From Yamagishiella unicocca (lineage: Eukaryota > Chlorophyta > Chlorophyceae > Chlamydomonadales > Volvocaceae): 64,000 nucleotides of DNA. The stretch covers positions 112,973 to 176,972 of the forward strand of contig BDSL01000151.1 in NCBI GenBank assembly GCA_003116995.1, written 5' to 3'. Made by a program: the position numbers and the translations under genes. The notes beneath the pieces are model-generated. The model saw only the letters and a list, made by a program, of their open reading frames with translations, had not been told where the DNA came from and ran no database searches. Of the stretch, positions 22,415 through 35,300 are shown one piece after another (the stretch's first letter is position 1; each line of letters begins with the position of its first letter).

Positions 22415-23015
22415 ATGGCTGCCTCTACGGCCAGGCCTGCAACTCATACTTTGGGCGCCCACCAACGCGTCCAAACGCGTGCGCTGTTCACGCGCGCTCC
22501 GGCCGTTGCGGTGGTAAAGCGACTGGTGACCGCAAAGGCAGTCGACGACGCGGCACCCAGCGACGATTACCACCTAACTGCGGATACTATTCTCTGGAAC
22601 GCTAGGCATAGCGCAATGCTGAAGAAGCGCATCGCGCAGGTGAGGTGAAGGGCAGCGGGCTTGCTGGCTGCGAGTCGGATAAGCCGCGCCTGAAGTTGAC
22701 TTGCACAGGCTGAGCTTTAACCTCAATTGGTGAAATTTCGCAACTATGTGGACCTAGTGCAAAGTCGAAGCTGTTTTGTGCGTCCTCCTGACTCGCGCAT
22801 GCCTTCTGCGGTTGCAGGTGCGCGCTGCTGAGGTAGTTGCTGACTCTACGTCCAGTCGCCCAGAGCTGCCTCCTGTATCTGAAATAACAGTGAACGATGT
22901 GGATCGCGACCACAGCCGCCTCTGCCAGTGGCACGAGGACCAATGGCAGCGCCTCCGCTCGTCGCAACACAACCTCTGGGACGACGAGCTTGGGCACTTC
23001 GGTGCGCCTTCATAG
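22415..23015 (+). CDS. Small unrecognised protein, possible organelle-targeted
   Basis: Two exons, 22415-22639 and 22818-23015, joined in phase 0 at CAG|GTGAGG and GCAG|GTGCGC; 140 residues. The first ~45 residues are Ala/Thr/Arg/Val-rich without acidic residues, consistent with a transit peptide. The mature part is acidic and Trp/His-rich (DDYHLTADTILWNARHSAML; CQWHEDQWQRL; HNLWDDELGHFG). I do not recognise a family. A potential donor just before the stop (G|GTGCGC at about 23003) could join to an acceptor near 23118 and give a slightly different C-terminus. Support is the consistent intron and a change from basic to acidic composition; no homologue is known to me. Confidence 0.5.
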
Positions 23016-24965
23016 TTGGAGGCCTCTCCTTGATGATTACAGTTTGTTCGATTCCTCGCGCTCTCCTTACACGAGCAATAGAGGTGCGCACATGCCAGGT
23101 TTTACGCAGGCCAAGGCGTGCCGCAAGATTGAGATCATCTTTATCCGTGAGTTGCAAACCCATCAGAAACTACTCTTCGGGAGATCGGGAGCAACATAAC
23201 CTTGGGAAGCGCCGATGGTGCAAAGCTGGTTGAGTGAGAAGCGAGGCAGTTGGGCGGGCCAGGTTTGAGGGCGATTGAGTTTCTTATGCTGGAGCGCCAC
23301 CGCCGTCACAGCGCATGGCGCTGATATAGCCGATTCAGAGAGTACGCGGAGGGAGCCGCAAAAGGTGCTGGTGCCTGCAGAGGGCGGCCCCTGGCTAAAC
23401 CGCAGTTGGTGTATGGTATTGTTTTTCGGGCGTTTTGTCCCAGCAGCAGGTCCCTGCGATGTTATCGATTCGCTTTCCTCGGCAATTAATCAGACATGAG
23501 CGTGACTGCATATGTACTCTTCCCCCCTTGTTGCACGAATGCCTCCACGGCAGTGCTGCCCTGTACTCTTAGGAATTTTGCTTTTATGAAATCGTCGGCA
23601 TCCCTTTTTGCTCAATGAAATGGGTATATGCCGGCGAGTAGGTTTTGATTATGGTATCATTATGGCAGCTCGACACGTTCCATTTGCCTTTTTAGCATGG
23701 CACTAGGCGCGTATGTCGATCTATATCGACGAGCGATATAGTTTTTCGTTGTTTGGTAGCGATACGCCGGTAGTTGGTTTTGACCTACTGAAGATGCATG
23801 GCTGCGGCTCGCAATGCGAGCCCGAGTAGATTCGCTGGTGTGGCACCGAAGAGTCCATCAATCAAGGCCTTCCATCCCGACCTCACTGCTTGAAACAAGT
23901 GGCGTTGTGCTTGTTATTCTGTCGTAGCGCATCTAGCCCACAGAGGTTCCTACCTTATTTGCAGGCCATGGCCATTTCTTTGGAACAGACTCGCTGTACA
24001 GCCAATTCACCGTCGCACAGAATTCCTACCGATCTCCTACCGTCCTGCCCACAGCATCTCAGCACAGTCCAGGGGCCCTCTAAACCATTTGCCACGGATT
24101 ACGCCAGGCATGTAGCAAAACACTGCTGCCCTGATCCTTGTAACCCATCACCTGCGGGCCTCCAGGAGCCCTTGTACTCCTAGGCGAGACGGCCAGCCGC
24201 CAGCCACCGCCCTACCCATCAGTGGCCATGCCCCGCACACCGGCGCACGCACGCCCTTCACACGGTAGTCTCCACCTCCACCTACGGTAACACGACATTC
24301 GCACCCACGATAGAGCACGTCGTGCGATCGCCCTTGGGCTGCCTTTCCCAGCGCCGAACACGTATGCAACAAGCACTACTACTACTAGTACATGCGCAGG
24401 CTTGCGTTGGGGCATCCATATTTGACAGTCACGGTAAAATGCTAATGAATGTCTGATACCAGCAGGGTATCTCTTGGCTCACTTTGGCATGTTCCAAACG
24501 TCAGCTTGTGCTACCTGCCTTCTGGCCCTTTCACTTCCACGTACACACCGGTTGATTCGGGGCGCAAAACTCGGTTACCCCGCCTGGCTAACACTGCCGC
24601 GGGTCACGTGTGTCCGCACTCCCGCCACTCGCATAGCCGCACTCATAAAAACGCGCACTGCCGCGCCCCCCACCGCCCCTCCAACCCACGACCAAGCTGG
24701 TGAGCCAACCAGCCTCAGCATATGCGGCTGTATCAGCGGTGTGACAGTCGCTTCGCCACAGCAGCAGCGCTGCGCCAACCAGCCCAATCGATTCACTGGA
24801 TTCTTTTCTACCTCCTACCTTCGTACCCCTCCCGCTCCCTCCCGACAACATCACCCTGCACGCCCCGGCACTGCTCGCCACCACCCGTCCACACGACCAC
24901 GCAGCCAGTTGTCTCCTTCGCACCCCGCAACAGCAGTGCCACTCCGAACCAACAGCACCAGCCCT
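23016..24965. other. Gene-poor region
   Basis: Nearly 2 kb with relatively low GC around 23450-23800. Open frames are short and without recognisable motifs. The right part must include the 3' UTR of the exostosin gene that ends at 24966. Confidence 0.5.
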
Positions 24966-26748
24966 TCAGTCACCTCTCCGCCTAGACCGCCGGACGCGGT
25001 CAAAGTACTCTCCTTCCAGGTTATACACCCGGCGCTGCAGCCCCGCCAGCGTCCACTCGTACGCCAGGCCGCCGTGCTCCCGCGGCCAGATGAAAGCCCG
25101 GTAGTAGTCGGCCATGCCCAGCCGCAGCGCCGCCAGCTGCTCGTCCGTGTAGGCCCGCAGCAGCTCCACCATGTGGCCCACGCTGCTGATCGGCATGCGT
25201 ACGGAGAACTTCTCGTACGGCATGAAGTCCTGAACGGAAGGAGGCGGGCGGGAGGGCGGGCATTGGCCATGGAGCTTCGCGAGCTGCGCCGACAGCGAGG
25301 CAGCCGGCCTCCAAACGATACCGTCATATCTCTATCCCTACCAACGTATGTGCTCGGAAGTGGGTTTGGCATAGGCAGAGCGCTATTCCTCGACGCGGCG
25401 CAGCGGCGCTACTTCGCGCCCCCGCCGCTGCCTATGCTGCCGGGGGGTGGCATAAAACCCGTGTACGCTACAGGGCCAGGAGAGTTGGCGCATGGTCGTC
25501 GGACACCGATTTTGTGCTGTCCGGGAGGGGGAGGCGGCGCTTCCTGCCCTGTAGGAGCCACTTTCTGGCCCGGCGCCCGCCACCTGGAGCTACCACCATG
25601 CGAGCCCCGCAGCGCTGCCTTGCCGCACCTCGAACGCCTGGTACACGTGGTCCTGGATGATGATGGGGATGCAGCCGAATTCAATCGCCTGAACCAGTCG
25701 CAGACCCCAGCCGTAGCCGTACCTGCGGACGGGTGTGCGGCGGCGGCACTTGTTTGCGGCGGAGGGGATATGTGGGATTGTGGAGGCGGAGCCTGCACCA
25801 AGAACTCGACGCCGGCTTCGCGAGTCTGACTGTGAGATGGCACTGCTGCTCCAGGATTTGTGGCGACCCGCGACTTTGCGTGCAAGTGTTTTGGGGGCCC
25901 CTCTCGCAGGGCCCTCCCTGCGCTCCCCCCAACCGCGCCGTTCCCCCTGGCCCCCTGCTCTCACGGTGCGATGCAGAACTTAGACGTCATCAGCAGCTTC
26001 CGGTAGCTGCCCGTGCGGCCCTCCACGAACTGCACATCGGGGGGCCGCTCCTTGGCTATATCCAGCAGGTTCTTGATGGCCTGGTGGGGGGGCCGGGGAG
26101 GTGGGGAGGCGGGGCAAGGGGTACTCTCGGACCAAGCCGGCAGCGGGCTCAGGGGTGGAGGGGCTTACGTGGCTTAGGACATGGGCCCTTGAGGGGTATC
26201 TGCCCTCCTCTCCGGAGGGCACGTACACCCCTAGGCCCCCGCCGCACCTGCCTGGCCCCGCCGCTGTACTCGTTAGCGGACCCGACGCCGCCGGCGAAGA
26301 AAAAGAGCAGCGTCCGGTTGCTGTCATGGCCGCCAGTGCTCCGGAGCCACTGCAGGGAGGGCAGGGCAGAGGGTTGCATGCGGGCCGGGGGGGGAGGGAG
26401 GAGCAGGGGGCGCCTAAAGTCGGGTAGGCGGCTGCGTGACACCACGGTCAGGGAGGCTGACAGCAGCGCGCTTGGGGGACCGACCTTGCTGGATGGCCGT
26501 GGAGCTAGTGCTGAGAGGCCGGTTACGAGGTGGGAAGGGCGGCGGGTGCATGGCCGTTATGATGGTTGTTCCTAGCAGGAGAGGGAGGGTTGCCGCTACC
26601 GGTACCTTCCCTGGAGCTGTCCTGCGACCCCCTCTCGGGCTCCCCACTCGCCTGGTAGTACGCCGATGTACCAACCGGCAGGACCTCGGCGAACAAGTTG
26701 ATGGGGGGAACCACCAGGTCGCGCTTCACCTGCACAGCAACGAGGGAC

Positions 26749-26799
<51 letters not shown>

Positions 26800-29700
26800 A
26801 TAAGCATGTTCAAGGCAGGCAGGCAGGCATTTCAAAAGGTTATAAACTGTTACGGGCACCGACACCCGCTTCCTCCCCTTGTGTATTGCCGTGGCTGTTG
26901 GACGGCGCCTCTAAGCCCAACGCCACGGCAGAGAAGGCGCGACCCGCCAGGCAGCCAGCGTGGTGCCGCACCTGGACGCATGCGTACTCCTTGTTGAGGA
27001 GGGAGCTCCAGTCGCTATTGGAGCGCTGCATGCCGAAGTGCACCACCTTGATGCTCTGGTCCTGCATCCAGCGGGGCACCGAGCACGTGCCCCGGTCGCC
27101 CGTCATGAAGTAAAAGTGGTCGCGGCCCCCTGCGTGACGACACATGATTTGAATGCAGGGGAGGGGGTGACCGAGGGCGAAGAGGGTGAGGTGAGAGGTG
27201 GGGCAGGCACGGCTGCGCGTTTGTCTGGGGAGGGCGGAAGCAGTGCAAGGGCGGGGCCAGTGGCGGGTGGCGGGGGCCGTGGCGGGTGTGGTGTGGCGCC
27301 GGCGGGGTGCAGCACATCCAGCGGCGTGTTTGTGAGGGAATCCAACGGCTGGGAACGACGCTGGCAGGCATGCAACACTCCTTTGCAGTGGCAGGGCTAC
27401 ACCGCTCCTTACCACACCGGCCGCCTAGGCACCCACCCCCTGCCCCTAGCCCGCCACCCTACCCCCCTGAGCATCGTCCTCCGGCCGCCCCCGTCATCCA
27501 ACCATCGGCCGCACAAGTGACTGACATTCCTTTGTGACTGAGTGACACGCCTTAAACATCCCAGCCAGTCGCCCCAGCCGCCCCGTCACTGACCCGAGCG
27601 GTTATAGAACGGCCACTGCGTCTTGACGTGTTCAAGCACCCGCATCACGTGCGGCACGGGGTCCCGCACGTTGCCGATGTAGAAGTAGAGCAGCATGGGG
27701 ATGTAGAAGAGGTTGGCCTCGTAAGGGTTCTCTGCGGACGTGGGTGTGGGTGTGTTCCTTTTTGCGTATGTCATGTTCGTCTTTTCCTTCTGTTTTGCAC
27801 GAAACACGCGAATACGACTACACACGTGAACCGGGGCACAAGCACCTCGCCGTCTGCCGTACCTGTTCGTACAACAGTGTCCTGCAGGAAGTACTGCAAA
27901 AAGTACTCGTACGCCTTGTACATCGGGTCGCGCCCAAATTGCCCGTCGTTGTAATCGAAACTGTTCGGGGGTGGAGGGGGAGCGGGGAAGGGTCCGCTGG
28001 TGAGACCGTAGTCTCCCAGCAAGGAATGGCAGAGGGGGTGCGGAGCGGCGACGGGGCGGCTGGGTGGTTGGTTGCCGGGCTCCACTTGGTGCTGGTGGAA
28101 ATTACATTAGGCCCTAATGGATCAATGGTGACCGGCGGTGGCGGCGGTAGCAGGTTTCCGGCTGGTGCCCCGTTCAGGGTGGCGGGTCGGGGGCACGCGA
28201 CTCACGCGAAAGCGACGTCCCAGGGCAGGTCGTACATGTAGATCTTGAGCTTAGTGCGCGGCCTGCGAGGAGGGGTCGGGCTTCAGGCATGTTCGGGCTT
28301 CAAGGGAATTTGCGGTTCCGGTGCGAGGCGCCTAGGCAAGAGCGGGGCCCGGACCCCGGGTCTAGCCGAGGTTGATTGTCGGTGGGCCCGTTGGCGGCGC
28401 CGACCGCGAGGATGGTTCCCCGGCCTCTACCAGCCAACTCCCGACGCGCCTCCCCTGGAGTTGTACGGTCTAGCTGTCCCGCGCGCACGACCCGACGACC
28501 CCTGTCGCATGACCTGCTGAGCCCGTGTGCCCTTTCCAACCCACACAACCTCCCGCAGATGGCCAGCATCAGGCTCGCCTAGACAGGTAGGCGCACAGAG
28601 CCCGCCAGACTGTTCATCTTCCGTGAGGTTTCCGGCTTAGCGGCAAATGAGCACACAGACACGCACCTCACGTCCGGCAACGCGCCCGGAGTCTCCGGCT
28701 GGTACCCGGCTGATCGGTGGCAGCCTAACCCGAAGTACCCCGGCTGGCAGTGGCAGAAGCCGCTGTGGCAGGTGCCCCGGCCGCTGCAGTTGGGGCTGAA
28801 CCAGCAGGCTTCGTTCGGGTTATCCTGCGCACCCCAGGCGGGCGAGGCGGTTGTGGCTTCGGAGACGGTTGTGGTTTCGGTGACGGTTGTGGTTTCGGAA
28901 ACGGTTGTGCTTTCGGCAGCGGTGACCGACTGGTCGGGGTCGGCCTCTCGGGCGCCGACTTGGACCCACCATCGCGCCGCTTTGCAGCGGATTGTTGGGT
29001 CTGGTGATGCCGCTTTTCCCGTCCGTCACAGGTCTACCCTCCACCCCACCCGCAAGTACAAACGAGTGTCCCAAACGTTTTCTCGTCGGTTTACCTATTT
29101 CACAAGTGCCGACCTCCGGGTTTCCCCTCCACCCCTCCCGCTCCGCCGAGCGGCCCCTATCCACACCACACTGGCCGACCTGCTCGCAGGCATATCCGAT
29201 GTAGCCCTTGTGGCACACGCATATCGGCCGATCCATCTGCTCGAACAGGACGCACACGCCGCGACCGTTGGAGCAGCGGTTGGTGCCCTCACAACGGGAC
29301 AGCGGTTCCGCGACTTCTTTGGAGTCCCAATTGGTTAGGCCCCACAGCTCCTTCGGCGCCTCGAGGGGCTCGTCGTAAGACTCGTTGCTCTGGGCCCGGA
29401 CCAGGGTTTTGGCAATTTGGGTGCGGCGTGTGAGTGCGGGGCAGTGACGGGGTGTGGGGGAAGGGTGGACTTGGTTGGGCCGAATCGCCTGGTTCAGCAA
29501 GCAGGCATCAGCCCCGGATCTTCCACGTGCCCTTCAGTCGTACACTTGCATTCCTGCAGCACAGTACATCTCCACAGGTTCCCCACGGCTAAGTTTCTGG
29601 TAGCTCACACGCGCACCACCTCCCTCTGCCCTTCTGTTCCTCCGATGCACGCGACACGGAGGCGAAGACACACACGTACACACGTCCACGGCCAAGGGGT

Positions 29701-30841
29701 ACATTAGCACGCCTCCATCTCAAACGCAGTCCAGGTTTCACTCGGAAGCTTTACCAACACGCCCCCCAACAACCTTGCTTCCCACCAGCGGTCAACGTAC
29801 CCGCGCGTAGTGCTGGTACCAGATGGTTTCAGATTTAAAGTCGTCGGGCAGCAGCGAACTGAGCGGCACGGAGGGGTCCTTGTAACGCCAGCACCGGGCT
29901 GTAAACAGGTCTCCGCCGATCTCGTGCGTGCAGCTGGTTGGCTCGGAGGCGTTGCGGCAGTAGAGGTCGTGGCACTCCTTGTAGCAGTCGCAGTGCTTGG
30001 GCCATAGGTTGCCGCAGGAACCTGGAGGGGGGCCGCCAGGTGAGGGCGGCGTGGACGAGGCAGCCACACGCGGCGTCAACACGACGTAACCAACGCGTGT
30101 GGCGACGCAACGGTGTGGCGGCGCACGGGGGATATACCTCAGGTATACCTATGTATACACAGGAGGTGAACTGGAGGTATACAGGTGGTGGCGGCGGCAG
30201 CAGGAAGGGACGGAAGGCCAGTGGCGGGGCGGCGCGGGGTCTGAGAGGGCATTCCGGCAGGGATTGAGGATGGATACTGGCGTCGCGTGTTCGGGGTATA
30301 TTGAAGGAGTGATGGTATTGGTGTAGTCGTTTGGGGCGCTTTGGAGTGGCCAGGTGTGGTATGTGAGGGATTCGGACGCTGGAAGAGGAAACGGTCACTG
30401 ACTGCGGCGATCCAGCTTCTGTAGGCAGCGCTGGCCAGCTCGCGCCCTACACCGCCCCTCCCTCAATGCATTTTCCGTCAAGCAATCACCTGGGTCGTCT
30501 GGTGTCTGCCGGCATGCCGCCATGCGGTCGACCTCGCAAGTTGCCCCTGCGCGCCATGGGCAGATGGGAGATCGGGCAGATAAGAAACCTAATAGGACTT
30601 GACCCGTCGCGCAATCCAAAAGGCCAGGCGCAGCTGGTGACATTGGAGTGACTGAAGTACGCGACTGACCTGTGTAGCCCCAGCGGCATTCACATCTTCC
30701 AGCGTCCGCATTACAATTACCACGAATTGTGCAGCCGGAGGCGCACGGCGTATTCTTCTGAACTACTTTATCGTTACAAAGCGCAGCGCTTATCGCCAAA
30801 AAGAGGACCAGCCACGTTGCCCACCCTTTCAGACTACACAT
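24966..30841 (-). CDS. Exostosin-like (GT47-type) glycosyltransferase with EGF-like domains, first copy
   Basis: Fourteen exons: 30841-30670, 30489-30403, 30021-29801, 29389-29180, 28929-28667, 28262-28206, 27960-27863, 27731-27594, 27129-26972, 26729-26676, 26349-26248, 26080-25965, 25722-25629, 25229-24966; phases agree; 677 residues. A hydrophobic start (WATWLVLFLAISAALC) is a signal peptide or anchor. Cys-rich EGF-like modules follow (CASGCTIRGNCNADAGRCEC; CSNGRGVCVLFEQ; NCSGRGTCHSGFCHCQPGYF), then the exostosin catalytic region: LKIYMYDLPWDVAF, YEANLFYIPMLLYFYIGN, HFYFMTGDRGTCSVPRW, RDLVVPPINLF, TLLFFFAGG, SYRKLLMTSKFCIAP, GWGLRLVQAIEFGCIPIIIQ and PYEKFSVRMP. Such enzymes act in the Golgi lumen on wall or matrix glycans; the sugar and acceptor are unknown. 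The acceptor at 28930-28931 is the least certain junction. Confidence 0.9.
26750..26829. repeat. (AGGC)n microsatellite in an exostosin intron
   Basis: An uninterrupted AGGC run covers about 26750-26799, with a shorter one at 26813-26829. It lies 20 bp upstream (transcript sense) of the acceptor at 26730-26731, close to the branch-point/acceptor region. Confidence 0.9.
28849..28920 (-). repeat. Four-copy 18-bp coding repeat encoding a Thr-rich linker
   Basis: Four 18-bp units starting at 28849 (plus-strand form GGTTGTGGCTTCGGAGAC with variants) encode, on the minus strand, a repeated Thr-Thr-Val-Ser-Glu type linker immediately before the EGF-like module of the exostosin gene. It resembles an O-glycosylated stalk. 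Confidence 0.8.
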
Positions 30842-32389
30842 GTCTAATTGTTGACACTATTACCCTTGGCCATGAAAGGGGCGACGCATTCCGCCCAGGG
30901 CAAAACGCAAAAGTGTTGCAGGCGACAGCGCGGCAACACGTGTTGTTTTAAGGCTTTTTATTGTATAGTTTCTCACATGCGCGCATGGAGAGTGTTTAAT
31001 TGGTGGTATTAGCCGTGTGCTCCTGTCCCTCATCCAGCCCGTGGTTCCAACGGGAAACCGCCTGCTTTTGCAGTACTTAAGGCGGGCATGTTGCAAATTA
31101 CGGCACATATTGTTGTTCCCCGTATATAACTTTATCAGAGAAAATGTTAGGTTTCACAGGAAGCACCCACAGGCTAGTTGCTCGATGGGCCAGGGAGTAT
31201 CCTACGGCCACCGTGTGCACGTGGCAGAGGTGCTGGAGCGGACTGCTGAGCATGTCGCAATGGGCAGGACAGGCAGGCACAGCTTTACACACGCAGCCGG
31301 GGCATTGGGGCCGTGGTCACGTGCAAGACGGCGACCCCCCCCGCACAAAGTGCCCCTGCGGGGTGTGCGGGGCCGTTCCTACTACTCGTGCAGATGCGTT
31401 CGGTGACACGTTGAGCCGTGGCATGTAGTCCGAGCGGTTGTTAAGAGTGCTGTCCAGGATGCCCACCACTTACAAACACGATGATGAGGGATGGCGTCGC
31501 GAACAATGATGTTACAGTAAGGATTTACGGTGCCGCCGTGCTGCGATACCTTCTTGCAATCCAGGTTTGTGCACTGTTACGACGGGTTCGCGTTGAGCAC
31601 CTGCGGCTCTCCAAAACGCTCCAATCTGCATCCTTTAGCAGTTCGAGCAGCCAACACGCCAGCTCCGGGCTGCCCGAACACCCCTCCATACATGAGAAGA
31701 GCCAGGTTGTCGAATGAGATCTAAGTTGCACATGCGGGTCGATGTGCAGGTCAGCTGAATAAACAAACAACCACGCATCATCGTCGCAGGATGGCACCAT
31801 GCACGCCACTGAGGACACCGCCTCACAAACCTTTTCGTCCGGCTGCACTTCGCGACTGCCGCGGTACTAATCCATACCAATAACCTCCTCTTTCTGCCTG
31901 TTCTTCTCCCTCACTCTCCCCCTTCCCCTCTAATATGGGGAAGCTTGCTTATTCCTGCTCTCTCGTTAGTTCACCCGAACACGCCTGCGCTCCCCAAAAG
32001 CCGCATGCACGCGAACCGACCGAGACTCGCACCCATACCGACAAGCGACACTTTTGCCCTCCGCCCTCCGTCCGCTCTCGCTCTCCGTCCGCTCTCGCCC
32101 TCCGTCCGCCCTCGCCCTCCGCCCGCTCTCTCACTCCGGCAGACAGCCACTAACGCACCACGCACTGCTCCCTCCCCTCCCTCCAGTGCACACCATTACC
32201 GCCACCGCGGCTGCGACAATAACCCACCGGTCATTTGCTAAGCCAAGACAGCGGCACCGCGCCCGGGCCAAGTCGCCCCTGCACCGCCTTAACCCGCCAC
32301 CCCAAGCCCGCAGCCTGCAGCTTAGTACTACCACCGCCACCACCACCCCTACCACCGCCACCATCCGCAATCGCTCGGTGCCGTCCCGC
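30842..32389. other. Gene-poor region between exostosin and exonuclease genes
   Basis: About 1.5 kb holding the exostosin promoter and the exonuclease 3' UTR. A CT-rich stretch at 31900-32150 contains repeats of CCGTCCGCTCTCGC type. No convincing gene is present. Confidence 0.5.
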
Positions 32390-35300
32390 TCAGCTCGTCT
32401 CCGCCTCCGCGGCCCCAAGCCCCACCGTGAGAGCCGCAGCCGTGACGCCCGACCCCAGCCCCAGCCCCAGCCGCGCCTCCCTGCTGAGCTCCTCCAGCCG
32501 CCGCGGGTCCGCCATGCTCCTCAGCGGCGGCACCACCTGCAGCTCCTTGTGGCGGCGAGGGTCCATCAGGAAGGGCGGCTGCGCGGCGGGGTGGTGCAGC
32601 AGGTGGCGCAGCATGGCGCGGTAGGCGTCGAGCAGGTGGGACACGTCCTGAGACGGAAGGGGAAGCGGGAGGGGCGAGAGAAAGCAGAGGGTGAGGGGCT
32701 TGGAGGCGGCGAATGAACTGCAGGGAGCGGGAAGGAGGTTGAGGTGGTAGTAGCAGTGGTATGTGTAGAGGATGTGTAGAGAGGAATGCACCGGTAGTAG
32801 TAGTGGTATGTGTAGAGGATGTGTTAAGAGGAATGCACCGGTGCTGCAGATGGCATAAACCGAGCATATTTGCACGAAGAGTTTCATAGGAAGGCAGACG
32901 CGTTCATATGGCCATACATACCCAAAGTACCTGTTCCGACACCCGCACCCTCCCGCCTCGCACCTGCGTCGCGTACTGCACCATCGCCTCCGTCAGCGGG
33001 CGCCGCGACCAAAACATTGGGTCCCTGTCGTACAGACACAAAACACGGACGGGCGCTGTCAGCAGCCGGTCGTAGGGCGCCAGGGGGTTTGAACGCCCGC
33101 CCTGCGAGCACCCACGCGCCTGCTCCGCAAGCGCGGAGCGCGGCCTCACGCCTCCCGCGCCACCAGAACCCCAGATTCGGCACCCCACTTTCGTCCCTTT
33201 GCAGCGTATCAGCAACATCAGTGGCCTAAAACTAGCGGCAAGCACAGGAGAGCGAGGTGCGCTTGAGACCGCAAACCGCAGCCGTAAGGGACAGTAAGGA
33301 GCCGGAAGCGTTCCCCCTGCTGGGTCTCCGTTCGCCCGGCCCCCACCTGCGGTATATGTCCTTGAAGAGGGCCTTATGATGGTGCCTCACCCCCATCGCC
33401 TCCAGCATGCCGTCCAGCCCCATGCTGGACAGCGTCAGCAGCCGGGTGCCCAAGTACGGCGCGCCCGTCCAGGCGGCCATCAGCACGCTGTACACCTGCT
33501 GCGTGTCCAGAACGGGGCCCATCTCGATGCCGTAGCTACGGCGCATGCACAGCAGGTCCTGCGGGCAGCAGCAGGCGGGGAACAAGGTAGAGAGGAAGCC
33601 CGAGTGAACCGAAATCCGTGAAGCTGCAGGCGGGAAGGCACCCCGGAGGACTAGGGACGGCGGGGCGCAGGGGCGGCGGGCATGAGTCAGAGGTTGCGGC
33701 GAAGAGTGGGAACCGCTTCAGCACCAACGAAACGTACCGAAGCACGGTTGCGAGGTGCCAGCCTAATCATCAGCAGAGGGTACAGTACAGTGAGCTGACA
33801 GCGTACAAGAACATGTGCGACAGCTTGCGCGTCACGGTCTTGTGTCAGCGGCACCCACCATATAGGGGCTGTGCAGCACCTTGATGGTGTCCGGGTCCGT
33901 CAGCCGCGGCGCCAGCGCACGCATCAGGCCGAGACGAGCCTGGATGCTCCCTGCGGCCTCCAGGTCCACAAGGTAGGCGGTGCGGGGATGGCTGGGGGCG
34001 GCGGATGAGGGGAGGAAGAGGGCCGGAGAGGGTGAGAGAGGTAGCTAGGAGAGCGGAGGACCCGTGGGGCGGACCGTAATGCTAGTGTGCGCTGACTACC
34101 CGTGCCAGGGGACGGGAAGGTTGGCGATGGAAATGAAGCAGGGCCAGAAACCGAAAATTCCCGGGGCATTCACCTGCCCGCCGCCGGCGCCAGGATCTGC
34201 ACGAGCGTCAGTTGGTTGGCCGCCATCTCGCAGTCAACCGCGATGTGGCTGCAGCACGACACGTGGTCCTGGAGCGCCATCAGCCTCGGGTCGTCCGGAC
34301 GGGACACGATCTCCACCTTGAGCAGCTCCGAAGCACCACCCTGGGCCCCACCGGGGCCGCCACCACCGCTAATGCCGCTACTGCTGCTACAGCTGCTGAT
34401 GCCGCTGCTGCTACTTCTGCCGGCAACCTCGGCGTCCGCCAACGGCCCCTCCGCCCGCTCCTCAACGTCCTTCCCGATAGCATCACCCGACGGCGTCGGC
34501 TCTCCGTCAGCCGCAGCGCCACATGCCGTGACCTCTCCCACGGCCGCCTGGACTGCGGCCACCTCACCCGCTCCGCCCTGCCCCTGCTGCTGGTCGTCTC
34601 CGTCCAGCGGCGCCAACACCCTCCAGACGCCAGCGGCCAGCAGGCGCTGGCGCAGCTCTACATTGGAACACACGCCAGTGCCGGGGGTCATAGGGGGCCC
34701 ACTGGCCTCCCCGCTGCGCGGCTCCGCCTGCTGGCGCAGCAGCCTCAGAAGAGCCGCGTGGCGCTCGCCTTCAACGTCCGCCGCGGCCGCCGTCCCAGCA
34801 GCAGGGGCAGCGGCGGCGGCTGAGGTGCCGGGGTCGGTGGGCAGGGCGGGTTGGACGCAGCTGTCGACCATCGCTCGTACGCGGTCCAGAGGAAGGCCCA
34901 GGAGGACTGCCGCCACCTGCTCGGGCGTGTACGGCGGGGAGTCCCTGCAGCGCAGAGGGGGTAGCGAAGAAACGGGTATTGGCCACATGGGGAATAAGAA
35001 GCATGCAGAGGGGTTGGGGCACGGCAGGAGGGCCCGAAGGGGGAGCTAATTGGGTCGTTACAAGTGGGGTATGGAGGTGCCGGCCAGAGCGCCACAGTAC
35101 CCTGGCCGGAGGGTCATTTCGCTCGCGCGATAACGCGGGAGGGTGCGGGCAGGGTTCAGTATGCGGTGCAGGGGCACCAAGGCACAGGGGCATACTTGGA
35201 ACTGCCGCTGCCGCTGCTTCTGGCGTTTCCTACAAAGCCAACATGCTCCAGGCGCACTCAGTCATCATCGCTATGCACGTCGCCCAGCCCCCAGCCGTGT

